Assembly: GCA_001314865.1 (NCBI GenBank)
Contig: LJZR01000017.1
Location: 51,299-115,298 of the forward strand
Direction: 5' to 3'
Length of the DNA stretch: 64,000 nt
Source: Phormidesmis priestleyi Ana
GTDB lineage: Bacteria > Cyanobacteriota > Cyanobacteriia > Phormidesmidales > Phormidesmidaceae
The notes beneath the pieces were generated by a model. That model ran no database searches, had not been told where the DNA came from, and saw nothing but the letters and a program-made list of their open reading frames with translations. The translations under genes were made by a program, and so were the position numbers. Shown here piece after piece: positions 25,652-35,263 of this stretch (position 1 is its first letter; every line of letters begins with the position of its first letter).

Positions 25652-25952
25652 AGTTGCAATGCCTCGTAATGTTGTTGGTTGTATGAATGATGCCTGTGCG
25701 ATGCCCGATCTATATGGCTTACAGAAAGTGGTAGAAAGTGGCTTATAGAAATGACTCTATCGCGATCGCATCAGCGCTGGCTAATCAATTCGCCCTTGCT
25801 TCAACCAACCTTATTCCAAATACTGGTTAATGGCAATAGATCTCTATAACTGATTTGAGAAAAACCGTGAAAATTTGCCATAAAAGCTTTTAAGACGCCT
25901 TTTATAACAAGGTTTTCTGCTTTTGTTTACATATATTACGGCCCACAAATGA

Positions 25953-25971
25953 AATCTATTATCAATAAATT
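25953..25971. promoter_or_regulatory. Weak Fur-box candidate upstream of isiA
   Basis: On the minus strand AATTTATTGATAATAGATT contains GATAAT-like hexamers about 300 bases before the isiA start. isiA is Fur-repressed in studied cyanobacteria and has a long leader, so the position is plausible; the match is modest. Confidence 0.3.
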
Positions 25972-26133
25972 CCTGCTATGTATCTATGTTTTTGAGAATT
26001 TTTGAAGCATAGAAATCAAATATTCAAGTTTTGTCTGAGTTTTGCCTAAGTTAACAGCGACATGCTCAGAAACTTGCAGTGGTGTAAAGGCATCTTGTAT
26101 TAGCTAAGCAAACTGGTAGGGCTCACTGATAGA

Positions 26134-26239
26134 TACCCAGTGGCAAGGCTTGGGGTGTTTTGTCTTAAGCATAAAGTCCCTCCTTGGCGTAATTTTTTGG
26201 CCAAAGGAGGGACTTTATGTCTGATATATCTACTGGGTA
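26134..26239. repeat. Nested inverted repeat with a 16-bp perfect hairpin
   Basis: Inner arms 26170-26185 and 26204-26219 (CATAAAGTCCCTCCTT and its complement) are perfect and enclose an 18-base loop with a further GGC/GCC pair. Outer arms TACCCAGT (26134-26141) and ACTGGGTA (26232-26239) surround them. It lies 55 bases after the NhaS3-like stop and could act as its terminator, or be a small mobile-element relic. The rest of the 642-bp gap up to isiA shows only the candidate Fur site. Confidence 0.8.
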
Positions 26240-26293
26240 CTTTTTAGAGAAAGCCGATCTCAGCCGTTGTTAGGCAAAAGTGATCGAAGCAAA

Positions 26294-27697
26294 CTAATCA
26301 ACGGCAGGTAATGTAGCCGTTCCTTCCCCACTAAGCTCTTCCGGTTCATCTAAAACTAGCTGTAGCAAAGGGGGTGCCAAAAAGGTCGTTAAAATCACCA
26401 TCATAATAATGGCGGCTTCGAGGGGCTTGTCTAAAACACCACTAGCAGAGCCGATACCAGCAAATACTAGGCCGACTTCTCCGCGCGGAATCATACCGAC
26501 GCCAATGGCTAATCGGTTAATACCCGGTTTGCCAAACACCGCCCAACCAGTTACGACCTTACCGACGATTGCCACAGTAATTAAGAATGCCGCAATCACC
26601 AGTCCTGCACGGTTTTCAGCAATAGCTGGATTCAGTACGCCGAGGTCTGCTTTGGCACCCACGGTTACAAAGAAAATTGGCACCAACAAATCGGCAACAG
26701 GCATGACCTGTTGGTCAAGTTCTTTACGCTTGTCAGTTTCATCGAGCACAAGACCAGCGGCAAAGGCTCCCAAAATGGCCTCTAAATGAATAACATTGGC
26801 TAGAAAGGCCATCACAAAGGCAAAGGTAATCGCCGGAATAAGTAGGGCACCTCTGGTTTGTAGTTTATCTGCGATCGCCACAAAACTCTGATTAAAAAAC
26901 TTACCCAGAAAAATTGACCCCAGCAGAAAACCACTAGCACTAAGAATCAAATAAACGACATTGAGCAAGTCAACTTCCCCGGTCTTAGCTAGGCTAGCCA
27001 CAACCGCCAGAACAATAATACCTAACACATCATCAATCACCGCCGCCCCGACAATGATTTGGCCCTCGGTTGATTTCAGATGTCCTAGCTCAGAGAGAAC
27101 TTTAGAAGTAATACCAATACTGGTGGCTGTCAAGGCCGCGCCAGCGAAAATAGCTGGAATAACTGGGCTATGAAACAGCATTACCAAGCCGACCGTACCC
27201 AACAAAAAGGGTGCAGCAACCCCGACAACCGCCACAATCGCGGCCTGAGAACCGACCTTACTCAGTTCTCTAAGATCCGACTCCAAGCCGATTTCAAACA
27301 ACAGAACAATGACCCCTAGCTCTGCCAGTACAGAGATAACTTCACTCTGGCTTTCAAAGATGTGAGTTATAGCGGCAGCATCTAAGCCACCTAGAGATTG
27401 CAAAAGACCCATAATAGCAGAGCCTTCAGCCGTCGCGCCCGACTCGGGAAACACCAGCAAATGAAGCGCCGAGACGCCAACAACAACGCCTCCCACAAGT
27501 TCTCCTAATACAGGCGGTAGATTCAGCCGTTTTGAGAGTTCACCGCCTAGCTTACTAGCCGCATAAACAACGACCAGCGTTAGTAAAACACTCGCTAGCA
27601 CCCAAGAGCCATACTCTGACTCTGGCGTTGTTGCCAAAAGTGAAGGTGTCTGTAGTCGTAATGCGCTTGATAAAAAACAGTCAAGGTTTGAGAGCAT
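26294..27697 (-). CDS. nhaS3: CPA2 Na+/H+ antiporter, NhaS3/NapA-like
   Basis: A 467-residue antiporter with about 12-13 membrane helices. The ion-binding aspartate pair is in AAVIDDVLGIIVLAVV, and PRGEVGLVFAGIG is the helix containing the conserved Arg-Glu. There is no cytosolic TrkA domain. Sequence pattern (LNLPPVLGELVGGVVVG, LFEIGLESDLREL) fits NhaS3, the thylakoid Na+/H+ antiporter of Synechocystis. Single gene; the assignment to NhaS3 rather than another NapA-type protein is from memory of the pattern. Confidence 0.82.
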   Translation of the reverse strand: MLSNLDCFLSSALRLQTPSLLATTPESEYGSWVLASVLLTLVVVYAASKLGGELSKRLNLPPVLGELVGGVVVGVSALHLLVFPESGATAEGSAIMGLLQSLGGLDAAAITHIFESQSEVISVLAELGVIVLLFEIGLESDLRELSKVGSQAAIVAVVGVAAPFLLGTVGLVMLFHSPVIPAIFAGAALTATSIGITSKVLSELGHLKSTEGQIIVGAAVIDDVLGIIVLAVVASLAKTGEVDLLNVVYLILSASGFLLGSIFLGKFFNQSFVAIADKLQTRGALLIPAITFAFVMAFLANVIHLEAILGAFAAGLVLDETDKRKELDQQVMPVADLLVPIFFVTVGAKADLGVLNPAIAENRAGLVIAAFLITVAIVGKVVTGWAVFGKPGINRLAIGVGMIPRGEVGLVFAGIGSASGVLDKPLEAAIIMMVILTTFLAPPLLQLVLDEPEELSGEGTATLPAVD

Positions 27698-28470
27698 TTA
27701 AATTGTCCTGAGTATCAATTGATGTCGAAAGTGATGTCGAAAGTGATGTCGAAAATGATGTCGAAAATGATGTCGAAAGAGAAACGATTTAAGGACGGAG
27801 AGAATTGGCTTGTTGCCTAAAGCGATAAGTACTAGGGTCACGGCGATCGCAGGTAGCCATAGCATGCTTTATTTCTCCGATTGATAAACGGCATCACAAA
27901 AGCTGACCAGCAGAACAGACTTCAGTACTATTCAGCAAAATCATTAAACCTCAGTAGATAGAGCCAGGTCTATCTAAAAGAAAATCTAATAGAGTAAAGT
28001 CTATCATTGGTTCATTCATGCTCACCACCCTCGCATGTGAGCATTTGTAATATTGATAAAAAGGAACGCTTATCGGAAGGTGTGGCGCGATCGCTTCCAA
28101 AAAGGCATAGCCCCTCTTGAGATGTTTGAGACTCATTCCTGAAGTGGCCGCTAATTATTTGATAAAGGCCTCGGCGGCAACTAGGCATCCAAGCCCATAA
28201 TCTAGCCAAAAAGTTTAACGAGTCTAATCGGCCTAATGAAGTTTAAGAGGCTGATTTTTATCAGTATTTTTACTGAGATTTATGTATTATTTTGTTTGTA
28301 TTTGATACATATTTCTAGGCAATAGGCTGGAAAAATCCTGTTTTACAAGGGATTTAAGAAAACATGCGTGCTTACATACGGGTATAAATTAGGCTGTATC
28401 AATTAAGATTGATTGGAACTGGGCTCTCGCTGACCTCAGAAAGCTCTTTTTTTACCAGGCTGCATCATCA
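27698..28470. other. 773-bp gap with a 12-bp tandem repeat
   Basis: Upstream of the NhaS3-like gene, five units of GATGTCGAAAGT (27720-27779) lie right before its start. The remaining 690 bases are AT-rich and show no convincing gene, RNA or operator; the part near 28250-28380 may hold the promoter of the G8 protein. Confidence 0.6.
27720..27779. repeat. 12-bp tandem repeat, five units
   Basis: Five units of GATGTCGAAAGT, with A/G change in the last base pair of some units, in the leader of the NhaS3-like gene. Confidence 0.93.
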
Positions 28471-31152
28471 ATGAAAGAATCCAATGAGATTAACTTAGGG
28501 CAGCCAACCCATGTGGCTCGGCAAAGCGGTTCTTGGTTTGATGCGAGTACTTGGCAAGAGGGTCGGGTGCCTGACAATAATGCAAATGTCGCGATCGCCT
28601 CAGGTGTGAGTGTTACCTACGATGGTAAAAGCGATGTTCGCATTTCATCGATAGATGTCGATGGGCAGTTAAAGTTTGCTACGGCTACTGACACCAAACT
28701 GGTGGTTGAAACGCTCGTGATAGGCGCCAGTGGCAGATTAGAGATAGGCACCCAGGCCAACCCAGTGACGGCAAACGCAGAAATTTTGATCGCAGACAAT
28801 GGCCCCTTAAACTTAAGCGGCGATCCGAAGCAGCTTGGGCGAGGCTTGGTGTCTGATGGCGCGGTAGAAATTCACGGGATTGCTAAAACTTCTCACTTAA
28901 AGGTAGCGGTTGATCCGCAAGCTGGCGATCGCACGTTAACGCTACAGACGCAGCCCGTAAATTGGCAGGTCGGCGATCGCTTGGTTTTGACAGGCACTCG
29001 CTTTACGGCGGGCGCTAATGGGCAATCGTGGGATTCGCTGACACAAGATGAAGAAGTCGTAATTCAAGCGATTGATGGAAATCGCATCACGCTCGATAGA
29101 GCTTTGATTTACAGTCACGATACGCCGCGAGCCGATTTAAAGGCCTATGTAGCCAACCAAAGCCGCAACATTGCGATCGCAAGCGAAAATGGCGATCGCA
29201 CACCCACTGCGCAGCGCGGACACACTCTTTTTGGTGGATCTAATCAGGTCGATATTCGCTACGCCGAGTTTAGAGACTTGGGACGAACCGACAAAACCAA
29301 GTCTACAGACAACTTTGCCACGACCAGCGGCAGGTTTCCCACTCGTGTGCGAGACGCGCAGGGTAATTTGGTCGTGGGCGATCGCAACAACATCGCCGGA
29401 CGCTACGCAGCGCACATCCATCACAGGGGCACAGATAGCAGCCCGGCCATCTTGGTGGGAAATGTCGTAGAGGGCTCTCCTGGCTGGGGCTTCGTGGTTC
29501 ACGACAGCAGCGCCATTTTGGAAGAGAACGTGACCTACGACATTGCGGGCGGAGCATTTGTGACCGAAACCGGCAATGAAACCGGCATATTTCGCAACAA
29601 TATCGCGATCAAAACTGGATCGGCGCTCGATGACTACAACGAAAAACAAGGAACCGGCGTCCATGACTTTGCCCGCAGCGGCATTGGCTTTTGGTTTGCC
29701 GGACGACTGGTTGAAAATGAGGGCAACGTAGCCGCAGGCAGTCGAGGGGCGGGCATGTTTTATTTTCACCGTGGGGTGGATCTCATTCCGGTGCAGGTCA
29801 GCGATTTGCCCGTTCCGAGCCTCGCTAGCAACCGCTTGACGAGTTCTACCGTAGAGGTTGGCCAGCCTCCCATTCAAAACTTTAAAAACAACGAGGTGTT
29901 TGCCTCTGGCTCAGGGGTAGAAGTCATTAAAGACTTTCCGGAACAGCATCATGATCTCAGAACCGTGATGGACGGATTGAGAGCCTGGGAGGTTGAAAAA
30001 GGCGCTGAAATGCAGTACACCTCGCACTACACGCTCAAAGACTTTGACTTAATTAGCGCCAAAGCAACGCGTCCCTGGCAAAACAAGGGCATGGTGCTAC
30101 AGCGCAACACGCAAGATATGGTCTTTACCAACATGCGCGCCGAGGGCTTTGACAAAGGCATCTATGTGCAGGAAATCTCTAATGAAGGCCCCAAAGCGTT
30201 AGATGACAGGGGGCTGATATGGGTGGACTTAGAATTAGCAAACAACAATGCCAACTTTGAAGGCTTTGATTTGCCGCCCGAGAAATGGCTCACTCGGGCC
30301 AATCTAACCCCTGACAGGCTGGAGTTTCAGCTTTCAAGCGAGAGTGATTTTGAGATTTCGGCTACCGATGTTGAGGATTATGTAGATATTCGCGGGGTGA
30401 AGCGCGATTCGTTAGGCGCGATCGCAGTGCCCTTTGGCGATGAGCGACTGTCGTTGTCCTATGACGATGTTCTCAGCTTGGCGGATAAGGGCTACTACCG
30501 GCTACCGGATGGATCACGCGGAGCCGTGATTGAATCGTATTTTTCGGATCGCATTACGGGAGAAACGAAAAAATATTCGTTTGTAGTGACTTTTAAAGAC
30601 AGCTTTTGGACGGATAATTCGCCCTACTTAGGCGAGCTAGATCCTAATAGCATCAGTGGGCCAACGTCGGTGACTGTGCCGCAAAGCCGCTACCGTCCGC
30701 TGAATCGGCTGATGGCTCCGATTACCGCTGAATCGGATAGTGAATTGGATAGTGCGATCGCAGCGCCCTTTCAGGAATCTTCCCAATCAGCCTCCCCATC
30801 AGACATGGCCATGCTCACAGACTTTTCATCTGCGGACGATAGCCTCATTAATAGTCAGGGGTTACTTCTGCCCGTGACCGCCAGAGGTTCCGCAGTGGAT
30901 GAGGGCTTAGTCACTGTAAATGCTCAGTTAGCGGGGCCAGATTCTGCCTTGCAAACAGACATGTTTTTGCCCATCGAGCTTGAACTTGCCGGGCCAGATC
31001 CAAGTCCACAGACCCTCGGGTTGGCCCCCATGGCGACTCCTAGCAACATGCTAGCGGGCACACCGCTAGAAGTCGCAGACAGCCAAAATTTGTTGACGAT
31101 ATCAAACCTTGCAGCCGCCGATTTTTCTGCCACAGCATCTGCGGTAAGCTAA
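28471..31152 (+). CDS. Large G8-domain parallel beta-helix protein
   Basis: An 893-residue protein. Residues about 15-140 form a G8 domain (GSWFDASTWQEGRVPDNN, then VTYDG), followed by a long parallel beta-helix region with repeated short strands (HIHHRGTDSS, GSPGWGFVVHDSSAILEENV, GIFRNNIAIKTGSALDDY, GAGMFYFHRGVDLIPVQ). This arrangement is like the CEMIP/TMEM2 hyaluronan-processing proteins and bacterial relatives. The last 150 residues are acidic and Ser/Ala/Leu-rich without an anchor. No signal peptide is visible, so export would need a type I or other system. Role unknown; a cell-surface polysaccharide-binding or -cleaving protein is a reasonable guess. Confidence 0.8.
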   Translation: MKESNEINLGQPTHVARQSGSWFDASTWQEGRVPDNNANVAIASGVSVTYDGKSDVRISSIDVDGQLKFATATDTKLVVETLVIGASGRLEIGTQANPVTANAEILIADNGPLNLSGDPKQLGRGLVSDGAVEIHGIAKTSHLKVAVDPQAGDRTLTLQTQPVNWQVGDRLVLTGTRFTAGANGQSWDSLTQDEEVVIQAIDGNRITLDRALIYSHDTPRADLKAYVANQSRNIAIASENGDRTPTAQRGHTLFGGSNQVDIRYAEFRDLGRTDKTKSTDNFATTSGRFPTRVRDAQGNLVVGDRNNIAGRYAAHIHHRGTDSSPAILVGNVVEGSPGWGFVVHDSSAILEENVTYDIAGGAFVTETGNETGIFRNNIAIKTGSALDDYNEKQGTGVHDFARSGIGFWFAGRLVENEGNVAAGSRGAGMFYFHRGVDLIPVQVSDLPVPSLASNRLTSSTVEVGQPPIQNFKNNEVFASGSGVEVIKDFPEQHHDLRTVMDGLRAWEVEKGAEMQYTSHYTLKDFDLISAKATRPWQNKGMVLQRNTQDMVFTNMRAEGFDKGIYVQEISNEGPKALDDRGLIWVDLELANNNANFEGFDLPPEKWLTRANLTPDRLEFQLSSESDFEISATDVEDYVDIRGVKRDSLGAIAVPFGDERLSLSYDDVLSLADKGYYRLPDGSRGAVIESYFSDRITGETKKYSFVVTFKDSFWTDNSPYLGELDPNSISGPTSVTVPQSRYRPLNRLMAPITAESDSELDSAIAAPFQESSQSASPSDMAMLTDFSSADDSLINSQGLLLPVTARGSAVDEGLVTVNAQLAGPDSALQTDMFLPIELELAGPDPSPQTLGLAPMATPSNMLAGTPLEVADSQNLLTISNLAAADFSATASAVS

Positions 31153-31273
31153 TCAGCACTCACCAATCTAATTTCTCGGATTCCCTCAACCGGACGATGT
31201 GCCATTTCTGCACATAAGTAGCCAAGCAAAACAAATTACAAAACACTAACAGACGGTTTAACTCACTCGTAAT

Positions 31274-31340
31274 GCCCCCCAACCCCCAATTTTGGGGGCT
31301 CTGAGTCCGGTTCCCCCCAAAATTGGGGGGTTAGGGGGGC
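31274..31340. repeat. Palindromic element, copy A
   Basis: Arms of about 26 bp (GCCCCCCAACCCCCAATTTT and following) around the loop CTCTGAGTCCGGTT; each arm is itself nearly self-complementary. It lies between the convergent G8 and CAP-domain genes and could also terminate both. A second copy is at 51854-51930. Confidence 0.88.
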
Positions 31341-31451
31341 GTCGGGATTTAGGTAATTAATTATGCACATCTACTTAGCCCCTGCTTGCTTTACGCAATC
31401 TCGCTTATTTCAACACTCTTGCCAACCCTCATGGCTAGTCTTGAGGCTGCA

Positions 31452-32426
31452 CTAGTACTGCACATTAAAATAATTTTGGCTATCAATCGTCAATGTCGCC
31501 GCGCATAGATCGAGGTCATTCCAATCGAGTGGCAGGTAGTTTCCACCCAGCTGAAGCGTAAGATTTACCTTACAGCCATCGCTGAGCTGAATATTACGAG
31601 CCTGACTGATGCCAAGCGGGCTACTTAAAACATCAACACCTGCCACCTTAAGTGCCTGTAGCTCGACGGTGCCGTTATTGACCACGGTAAACTGCTGATC
31701 GGCAGCCGCTGCACCCCGTGGCGCTTTAGCATATTCAATCACACACACCGATCCGTAGGTCGCATGCGGCCCACAGCCTGCTCCTGCCATTGTCCACTCA
31801 GGCTTAAACATATTGATTCGGTGACCGCGATCGCTTACCCCATCATCTACAATCAGGCTCAGCATCACCTTTTCAGCAGTCGTTGGCCCATAGGCAATAT
31901 TCTCTCCCGAGCCCGCATTAGCCACTCCAAAGCGAGCTAACCGCTCATGCGGACGGCTGCCATCAGAGCCCGTATGCCCCGTGGTTCCATCACTTTGGTC
32001 TTGGGCATGTGCCTTAGCCGCTCGCGCAGCCCCTGTTGAAAGCGTCAGCGGGCCTACCGCAGGCTGATTGCGCAAATATCGAATGGCTTCTTCAACCGCA
32101 GGCTTGCCCTCAGTGGTGAGCAGCGTGCAGCGAGGGCCACAGCCATTTGGAATATTGCCCTGGGCGTTCATGCTGGCCAGGTAGGCTTCCAAAATTGGAA
32201 TATAGCTCTGGGGGTTTTGACGAACCCGGTTGTGCTCCGTTATCAAATTTTGTTCTATCGTGGCCCAGCTAGGTTGCGTTTCGGTTTGAGCCTGAGCCTG
32301 ATTGGCAAAAAAAGGCAACCGAGAAGCCAGCGGTTGCTCAGGCAATTGGCTGCACGCAACAGTAATCAGAGCAGTAGAAAGTGCTAACCCCATTTTCCAG
32401 GGAGCGCGCAGCTTAAGGGATTGCAT
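31452..32426 (-). CDS. CAP (SCP/PR-1) domain lipoprotein
   Basis: A 324-residue lipoprotein with lipobox TVAC (Cys25). A CAP domain spans about residues 50-235: HNRVRQNP, AKAHAQDQSDGTTGHTG, SGENIAYGP, DDGVSDRGHRINMF and AGAGCGPHATYGSVCVIEYA, including the two conserved His residues. The C-terminal 90 residues form a second beta-rich part. Bacterial CAP proteins are secreted and of uncertain function. Single gene. Confidence 0.9.
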   Translation of the reverse strand: MQSLKLRAPWKMGLALSTALITVACSQLPEQPLASRLPFFANQAQAQTETQPSWATIEQNLITEHNRVRQNPQSYIPILEAYLASMNAQGNIPNGCGPRCTLLTTEGKPAVEEAIRYLRNQPAVGPLTLSTGAARAAKAHAQDQSDGTTGHTGSDGSRPHERLARFGVANAGSGENIAYGPTTAEKVMLSLIVDDGVSDRGHRINMFKPEWTMAGAGCGPHATYGSVCVIEYAKAPRGAAAADQQFTVVNNGTVELQALKVAGVDVLSSPLGISQARNIQLSDGCKVNLTLQLGGNYLPLDWNDLDLCAATLTIDSQNYFNVQY

Positions 32427-32651
32427 GTTAGAAGTTTTCGATTGTGAACCGTTGAGAAAGAATATACCTTAACGGTTAGCAAATCGGCCACGAGCCCTAT
32501 GACAGATAACACAATGCCACAGCGCAGGAATGGTCAATTCTTTTGTCACTGTACTTCAGGATCTACTTTTCTATACCTGCATTCTCTTTCGTATCTGCAT
32601 TCTCTTCGGATCGACATCTGAGGTTAAACAATGGACTACCCTTGTTTTTGG

Positions 32652-32731
32652 GCGTTCTTATCTTCTGGCGTTCTTATCTTTTGGCGTTCTTATCTTTTGG
32701 CGCTCTTATCTTTTGGCGCTCTTATCTTTTG
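32652..32731. repeat. 16-bp tandem repeat across a stop codon
   Basis: Exactly five units of GCGTTCTTATCTTTTG (T or C at position 5). The TAA of the allophanate-hydrolase-like gene (32722-32724) lies in the last unit, so the array extends from the gene end into the gap. Apart from this array, the 295-bp gap shows no gene. Confidence 0.95.
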
Positions 32732-33141
32732 GCGATCGCCTCACAATAAGCTCGCCAACCCCCATATTCAGTAATCTCTCTTTTTCCTTCTACCGTCAGC
32801 GGTTCCCCAATTACGCCTAAAACTTCTTCGCCGTCATGCAGCCCAACTTTCCCAATCGCCAAGCCCGGCGGCTCTTGTGAGAGAATAATGCCCAAACCTG
32901 CTAGCGGTACATTCCACACTTCTAGGGCAACCGCAACACCGCCTTCTTTAACCTTAATCATCGCCGGGTAGCGGTCATCTATCGACCAGATGCGATAGCA
33001 AGGCTCAGTTTTAGCCTCACGCTCAAAGGTCGATCCAACATTGATCAAATTGGGATTAAGCGAGAGATTTCTCATCAAGGTGCCGTTGACAGCAAGCTTA
33101 AGCGTATCTGACGATATTTCTGATGATAGGTCTGATGACAT
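32722..33141 (-). CDS. Allophanate hydrolase C-terminal domain-like protein
   Basis: A 139-residue protein made only of the C-terminal domain seen in allophanate hydrolases (AtzF): NGTLMRNLSLNPNLINVG, REAKTEPCYRIWSIDDRYPA, VEVWNVPLAG-like VALEVWNVPLAGLG, EPPGLAIGKV and KREITEYGGWRAY. The amidase domain is absent. It is the last gene of the nucleoside-type ABC operon and abuts the second permease (no gap), so it probably helps to process the imported purine or urea-like compound. The exact reaction is unknown. Confidence 0.83.
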   Translation of the reverse strand: MSSDLSSEISSDTLKLAVNGTLMRNLSLNPNLINVGSTFEREAKTEPCYRIWSIDDRYPAMIKVKEGGVAVALEVWNVPLAGLGIILSQEPPGLAIGKVGLHDGEEVLGVIGEPLTVEGKREITEYGGWRAYCEAIAKR

Positions 33142-34086
33142 CTAATTTTCCTTTCCGAGTGCGCCCGGTGAACCTGCCAGCGTTTGCTTAGGCGAGCAGG
33201 TAATCACCATAATCAACAAAGTAAGAATGTAGGGCGCTGCGTTGAATGCATAGTAGTACGAATCTATACCGACTGATTGAAAGGCAGGCCCTAGCGCCTG
33301 AGCGCCCCCAAATAGCATAGAAGCCCACAGGCATTGAATCGGATTCCAGCGGGCAAAAATCACCAGGGCAACCGCCATTAGTCCTTGCCCGCTCGAAATG
33401 CGCTCTGTCCATACGCCGGGATAATAAAGTGAGAGGCAGGCGCCCCCAATACCCGCTAAAAAGCTGCCCGCCATAATACTTGCCATGCGCACCTTAAAAA
33501 TTGAGATGCCCATCGCCAGCGCCGCCTGAGGACTATCGCCAACCGCGCGCACGGTAAGGCCCCAGCGGGTGGCACGGAAAAACCAATGTAACAATGGGGC
33601 GATCGCCACCCCAATCAAAAACAAGGGACTAACCTTCAGCGCCGACTGAAGCTGCGGCGAGCTGCTCCAAGCTCCCCATTCGAAGGTAAACAGCTGCGGC
33701 GCTTGTGGCTGAATAAAAGGCTTACCCAAAAAGAAGGCCAGACCGCTACCGAAAATAATCATGGCGATGCCCGTCGCAACATCATTGACGCGAGGCTGCT
33801 GCGAAAGCCAGCCATGAATTGCGCCTAAAACCATCCCAGCCAAACCAGCAGCGACAACCCCCAGCCAAGGAGCCCAAAATGTGCCCACCGCACCTTGAGA
33901 AAGAAAGGACACGCCGTAAGCCGTCATTGCACCCAAAAGCAGGGTTCCTTCTAAGCCAAGGTTAATTTTGCCGCTTTTTTCGGTAATACACTCTCCTAGG
34001 CTAACAAATAAAAACGGCGCGCTGCCGCGAAGAGTGCCTGCCAGGATGGCCAGGGGGATGCCGAGAAGGCCGAGGGATTCGGACAT
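33142..34086 (-). CDS. ABC transporter permease, BMP/nucleoside type (second permease)
   Basis: A 314-residue membrane protein of the RbsC/NupQ class with about nine helices. LFVSLGECITEKSGKINLGL is the signature N-terminal segment of the second permease in BmpA-type importers, and GVATGIAMIIFGSGLAFFLG-like NDVATGIAMIIFGSGLAF follows. It pairs with the 377-residue permease upstream (43-bp gap filled with a degenerate CCCCAATC repeat). Confidence 0.9.
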   Translation of the reverse strand: MSESLGLLGIPLAILAGTLRGSAPFLFVSLGECITEKSGKINLGLEGTLLLGAMTAYGVSFLSQGAVGTFWAPWLGVVAAGLAGMVLGAIHGWLSQQPRVNDVATGIAMIIFGSGLAFFLGKPFIQPQAPQLFTFEWGAWSSSPQLQSALKVSPLFLIGVAIAPLLHWFFRATRWGLTVRAVGDSPQAALAMGISIFKVRMASIMAGSFLAGIGGACLSLYYPGVWTERISSGQGLMAVALVIFARWNPIQCLWASMLFGGAQALGPAFQSVGIDSYYYAFNAAPYILTLLIMVITCSPKQTLAGSPGALGKEN

Positions 34087-34129
34087 GGTGGGGGATTAGG
34101 AGGGTTGGGGATTGGGAGTAGGGAGAGAA

Positions 34130-35263
34130 TTAGAGAGTCGCTTTACTAACGGCATCTGCTCGAAACCAGGGGAGTTTGCCGTAGAGAGAATCGCTGTAAA
34201 GGACGCATAGAAAAACAATGCCTTGGAAGACGAGGACGGTGGCGTCGGGGAGGTTGTGCGATCGCTGTAATATGCCACCACTGGCCAAAATTCCGCCTAG
34301 TAAAATGGCGACTAAAACAGTGGCTAAGGGGTTATGCCGAGAGACAAAGGCGACCAAAATACCGGCATAGCCATAGTTAGAAACCAGCGACTCGTTGATC
34401 CGCTTTTGGACAGCGGCGATTTCGACCATGCCTGCTAGCCCAGCCGCCGAGCCGCCCAGAAAACAAACCGCCAGAGTGAGCTTGCCCACAGGCAGGCCGG
34501 CAAGCTTGGCAGCTCGAATATTGCCTCCAGTTGTGCGGGCGGCAAAGCCAAAGGTCGTGCGCTGAATAAGGATGTAAGCAATCACACAAACAACCAGGCC
34601 GTAAAAGAGGCCAAAGTGAATACGAGTACCGGGAATAGTGCCCAGCCAGTTGGCCGGGTTGAGTTCGGCAGAGGAAGGCTTGGTGATGAAGCTGCTGTCG
34701 CGCAGAGGGCCTTCTACAAGGTGATTGAGGAAGGCGATCGCAATGTAGTTAAGCAGCAAACTGCTGATTGTTTCATTCACACCACGATAGTGACGCAGCG
34801 CACCCGCCAGCATAATCCACAGCCCCCCTGCGGCCATGCCAGCAGCGCCCATTGCCAGCTGTACTGCAAAGGGGGGCAAAGTAGTGCCCAAGCCCAGTCC
34901 TACCAACATTGCGCCTAGCCCACCCATGACCAACGCCCCCTCGTTGCCAATAATCACCAATCCGAGCCGAGCGGGCAGCGCCGTACATAGCGCCGTCAGC
35001 ATCAGGGGAGCCGCCCGAATCAGCGTGTTTTGCCAAGCGCTCCAACCGCCAAAGGCAGCTTTATAAATAGAGGCGTAAACGGCGAAAGGGTTGGCACCTG
35101 CGATCGCGCAGAAAATACCAAAGATGAACAGCGCAGTCAGCAGCGCACCGATGGGAAGGAGAACAGATTCAAGGGGGGCACGCCAAGCTTCGGCTCGGCT
35201 CAGTCCTGAGGGGGTGGGAGAACCGGGAGAACCGGGAGAATTGGGAAGGGGAGAACTAGACAT
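34130..35263 (-). CDS. ABC transporter permease, BMP/nucleoside type (first permease)
   Basis: A 377-residue membrane protein of the NupP/YufP class: APLMLTALCTALPARLGLVI, GNEGALVMGG, GVNETISSLLLNYIAIAFLN and NYGYAGILVAFVSRHNPLA. Its ATG overlaps the stop of the binding-protein gene by one base (TGATG), so the two are translationally coupled. A short Pro/Gly/Ser array (PGSPGSP, from a 9-bp repeat) lies in the N-terminal tail. Confidence 0.9.
   Translation of the reverse strand: MSSSPLPNSPGSPGSPTPSGLSRAEAWRAPLESVLLPIGALLTALFIFGIFCAIAGANPFAVYASIYKAAFGGWSAWQNTLIRAAPLMLTALCTALPARLGLVIIGNEGALVMGGLGAMLVGLGLGTTLPPFAVQLAMGAAGMAAGGLWIMLAGALRHYRGVNETISSLLLNYIAIAFLNHLVEGPLRDSSFITKPSSAELNPANWLGTIPGTRIHFGLFYGLVVCVIAYILIQRTTFGFAARTTGGNIRAAKLAGLPVGKLTLAVCFLGGSAAGLAGMVEIAAVQKRINESLVSNYGYAGILVAFVSRHNPLATVLVAILLGGILASGGILQRSHNLPDATVLVFQGIVFLCVLYSDSLYGKLPWFRADAVSKATL

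Noticed and set aside
29137..29877. 246-codon open frame on the minus strand
   Set aside because: It lies wholly within the G8 protein gene, has no domain and follows from the codon use of that gene.
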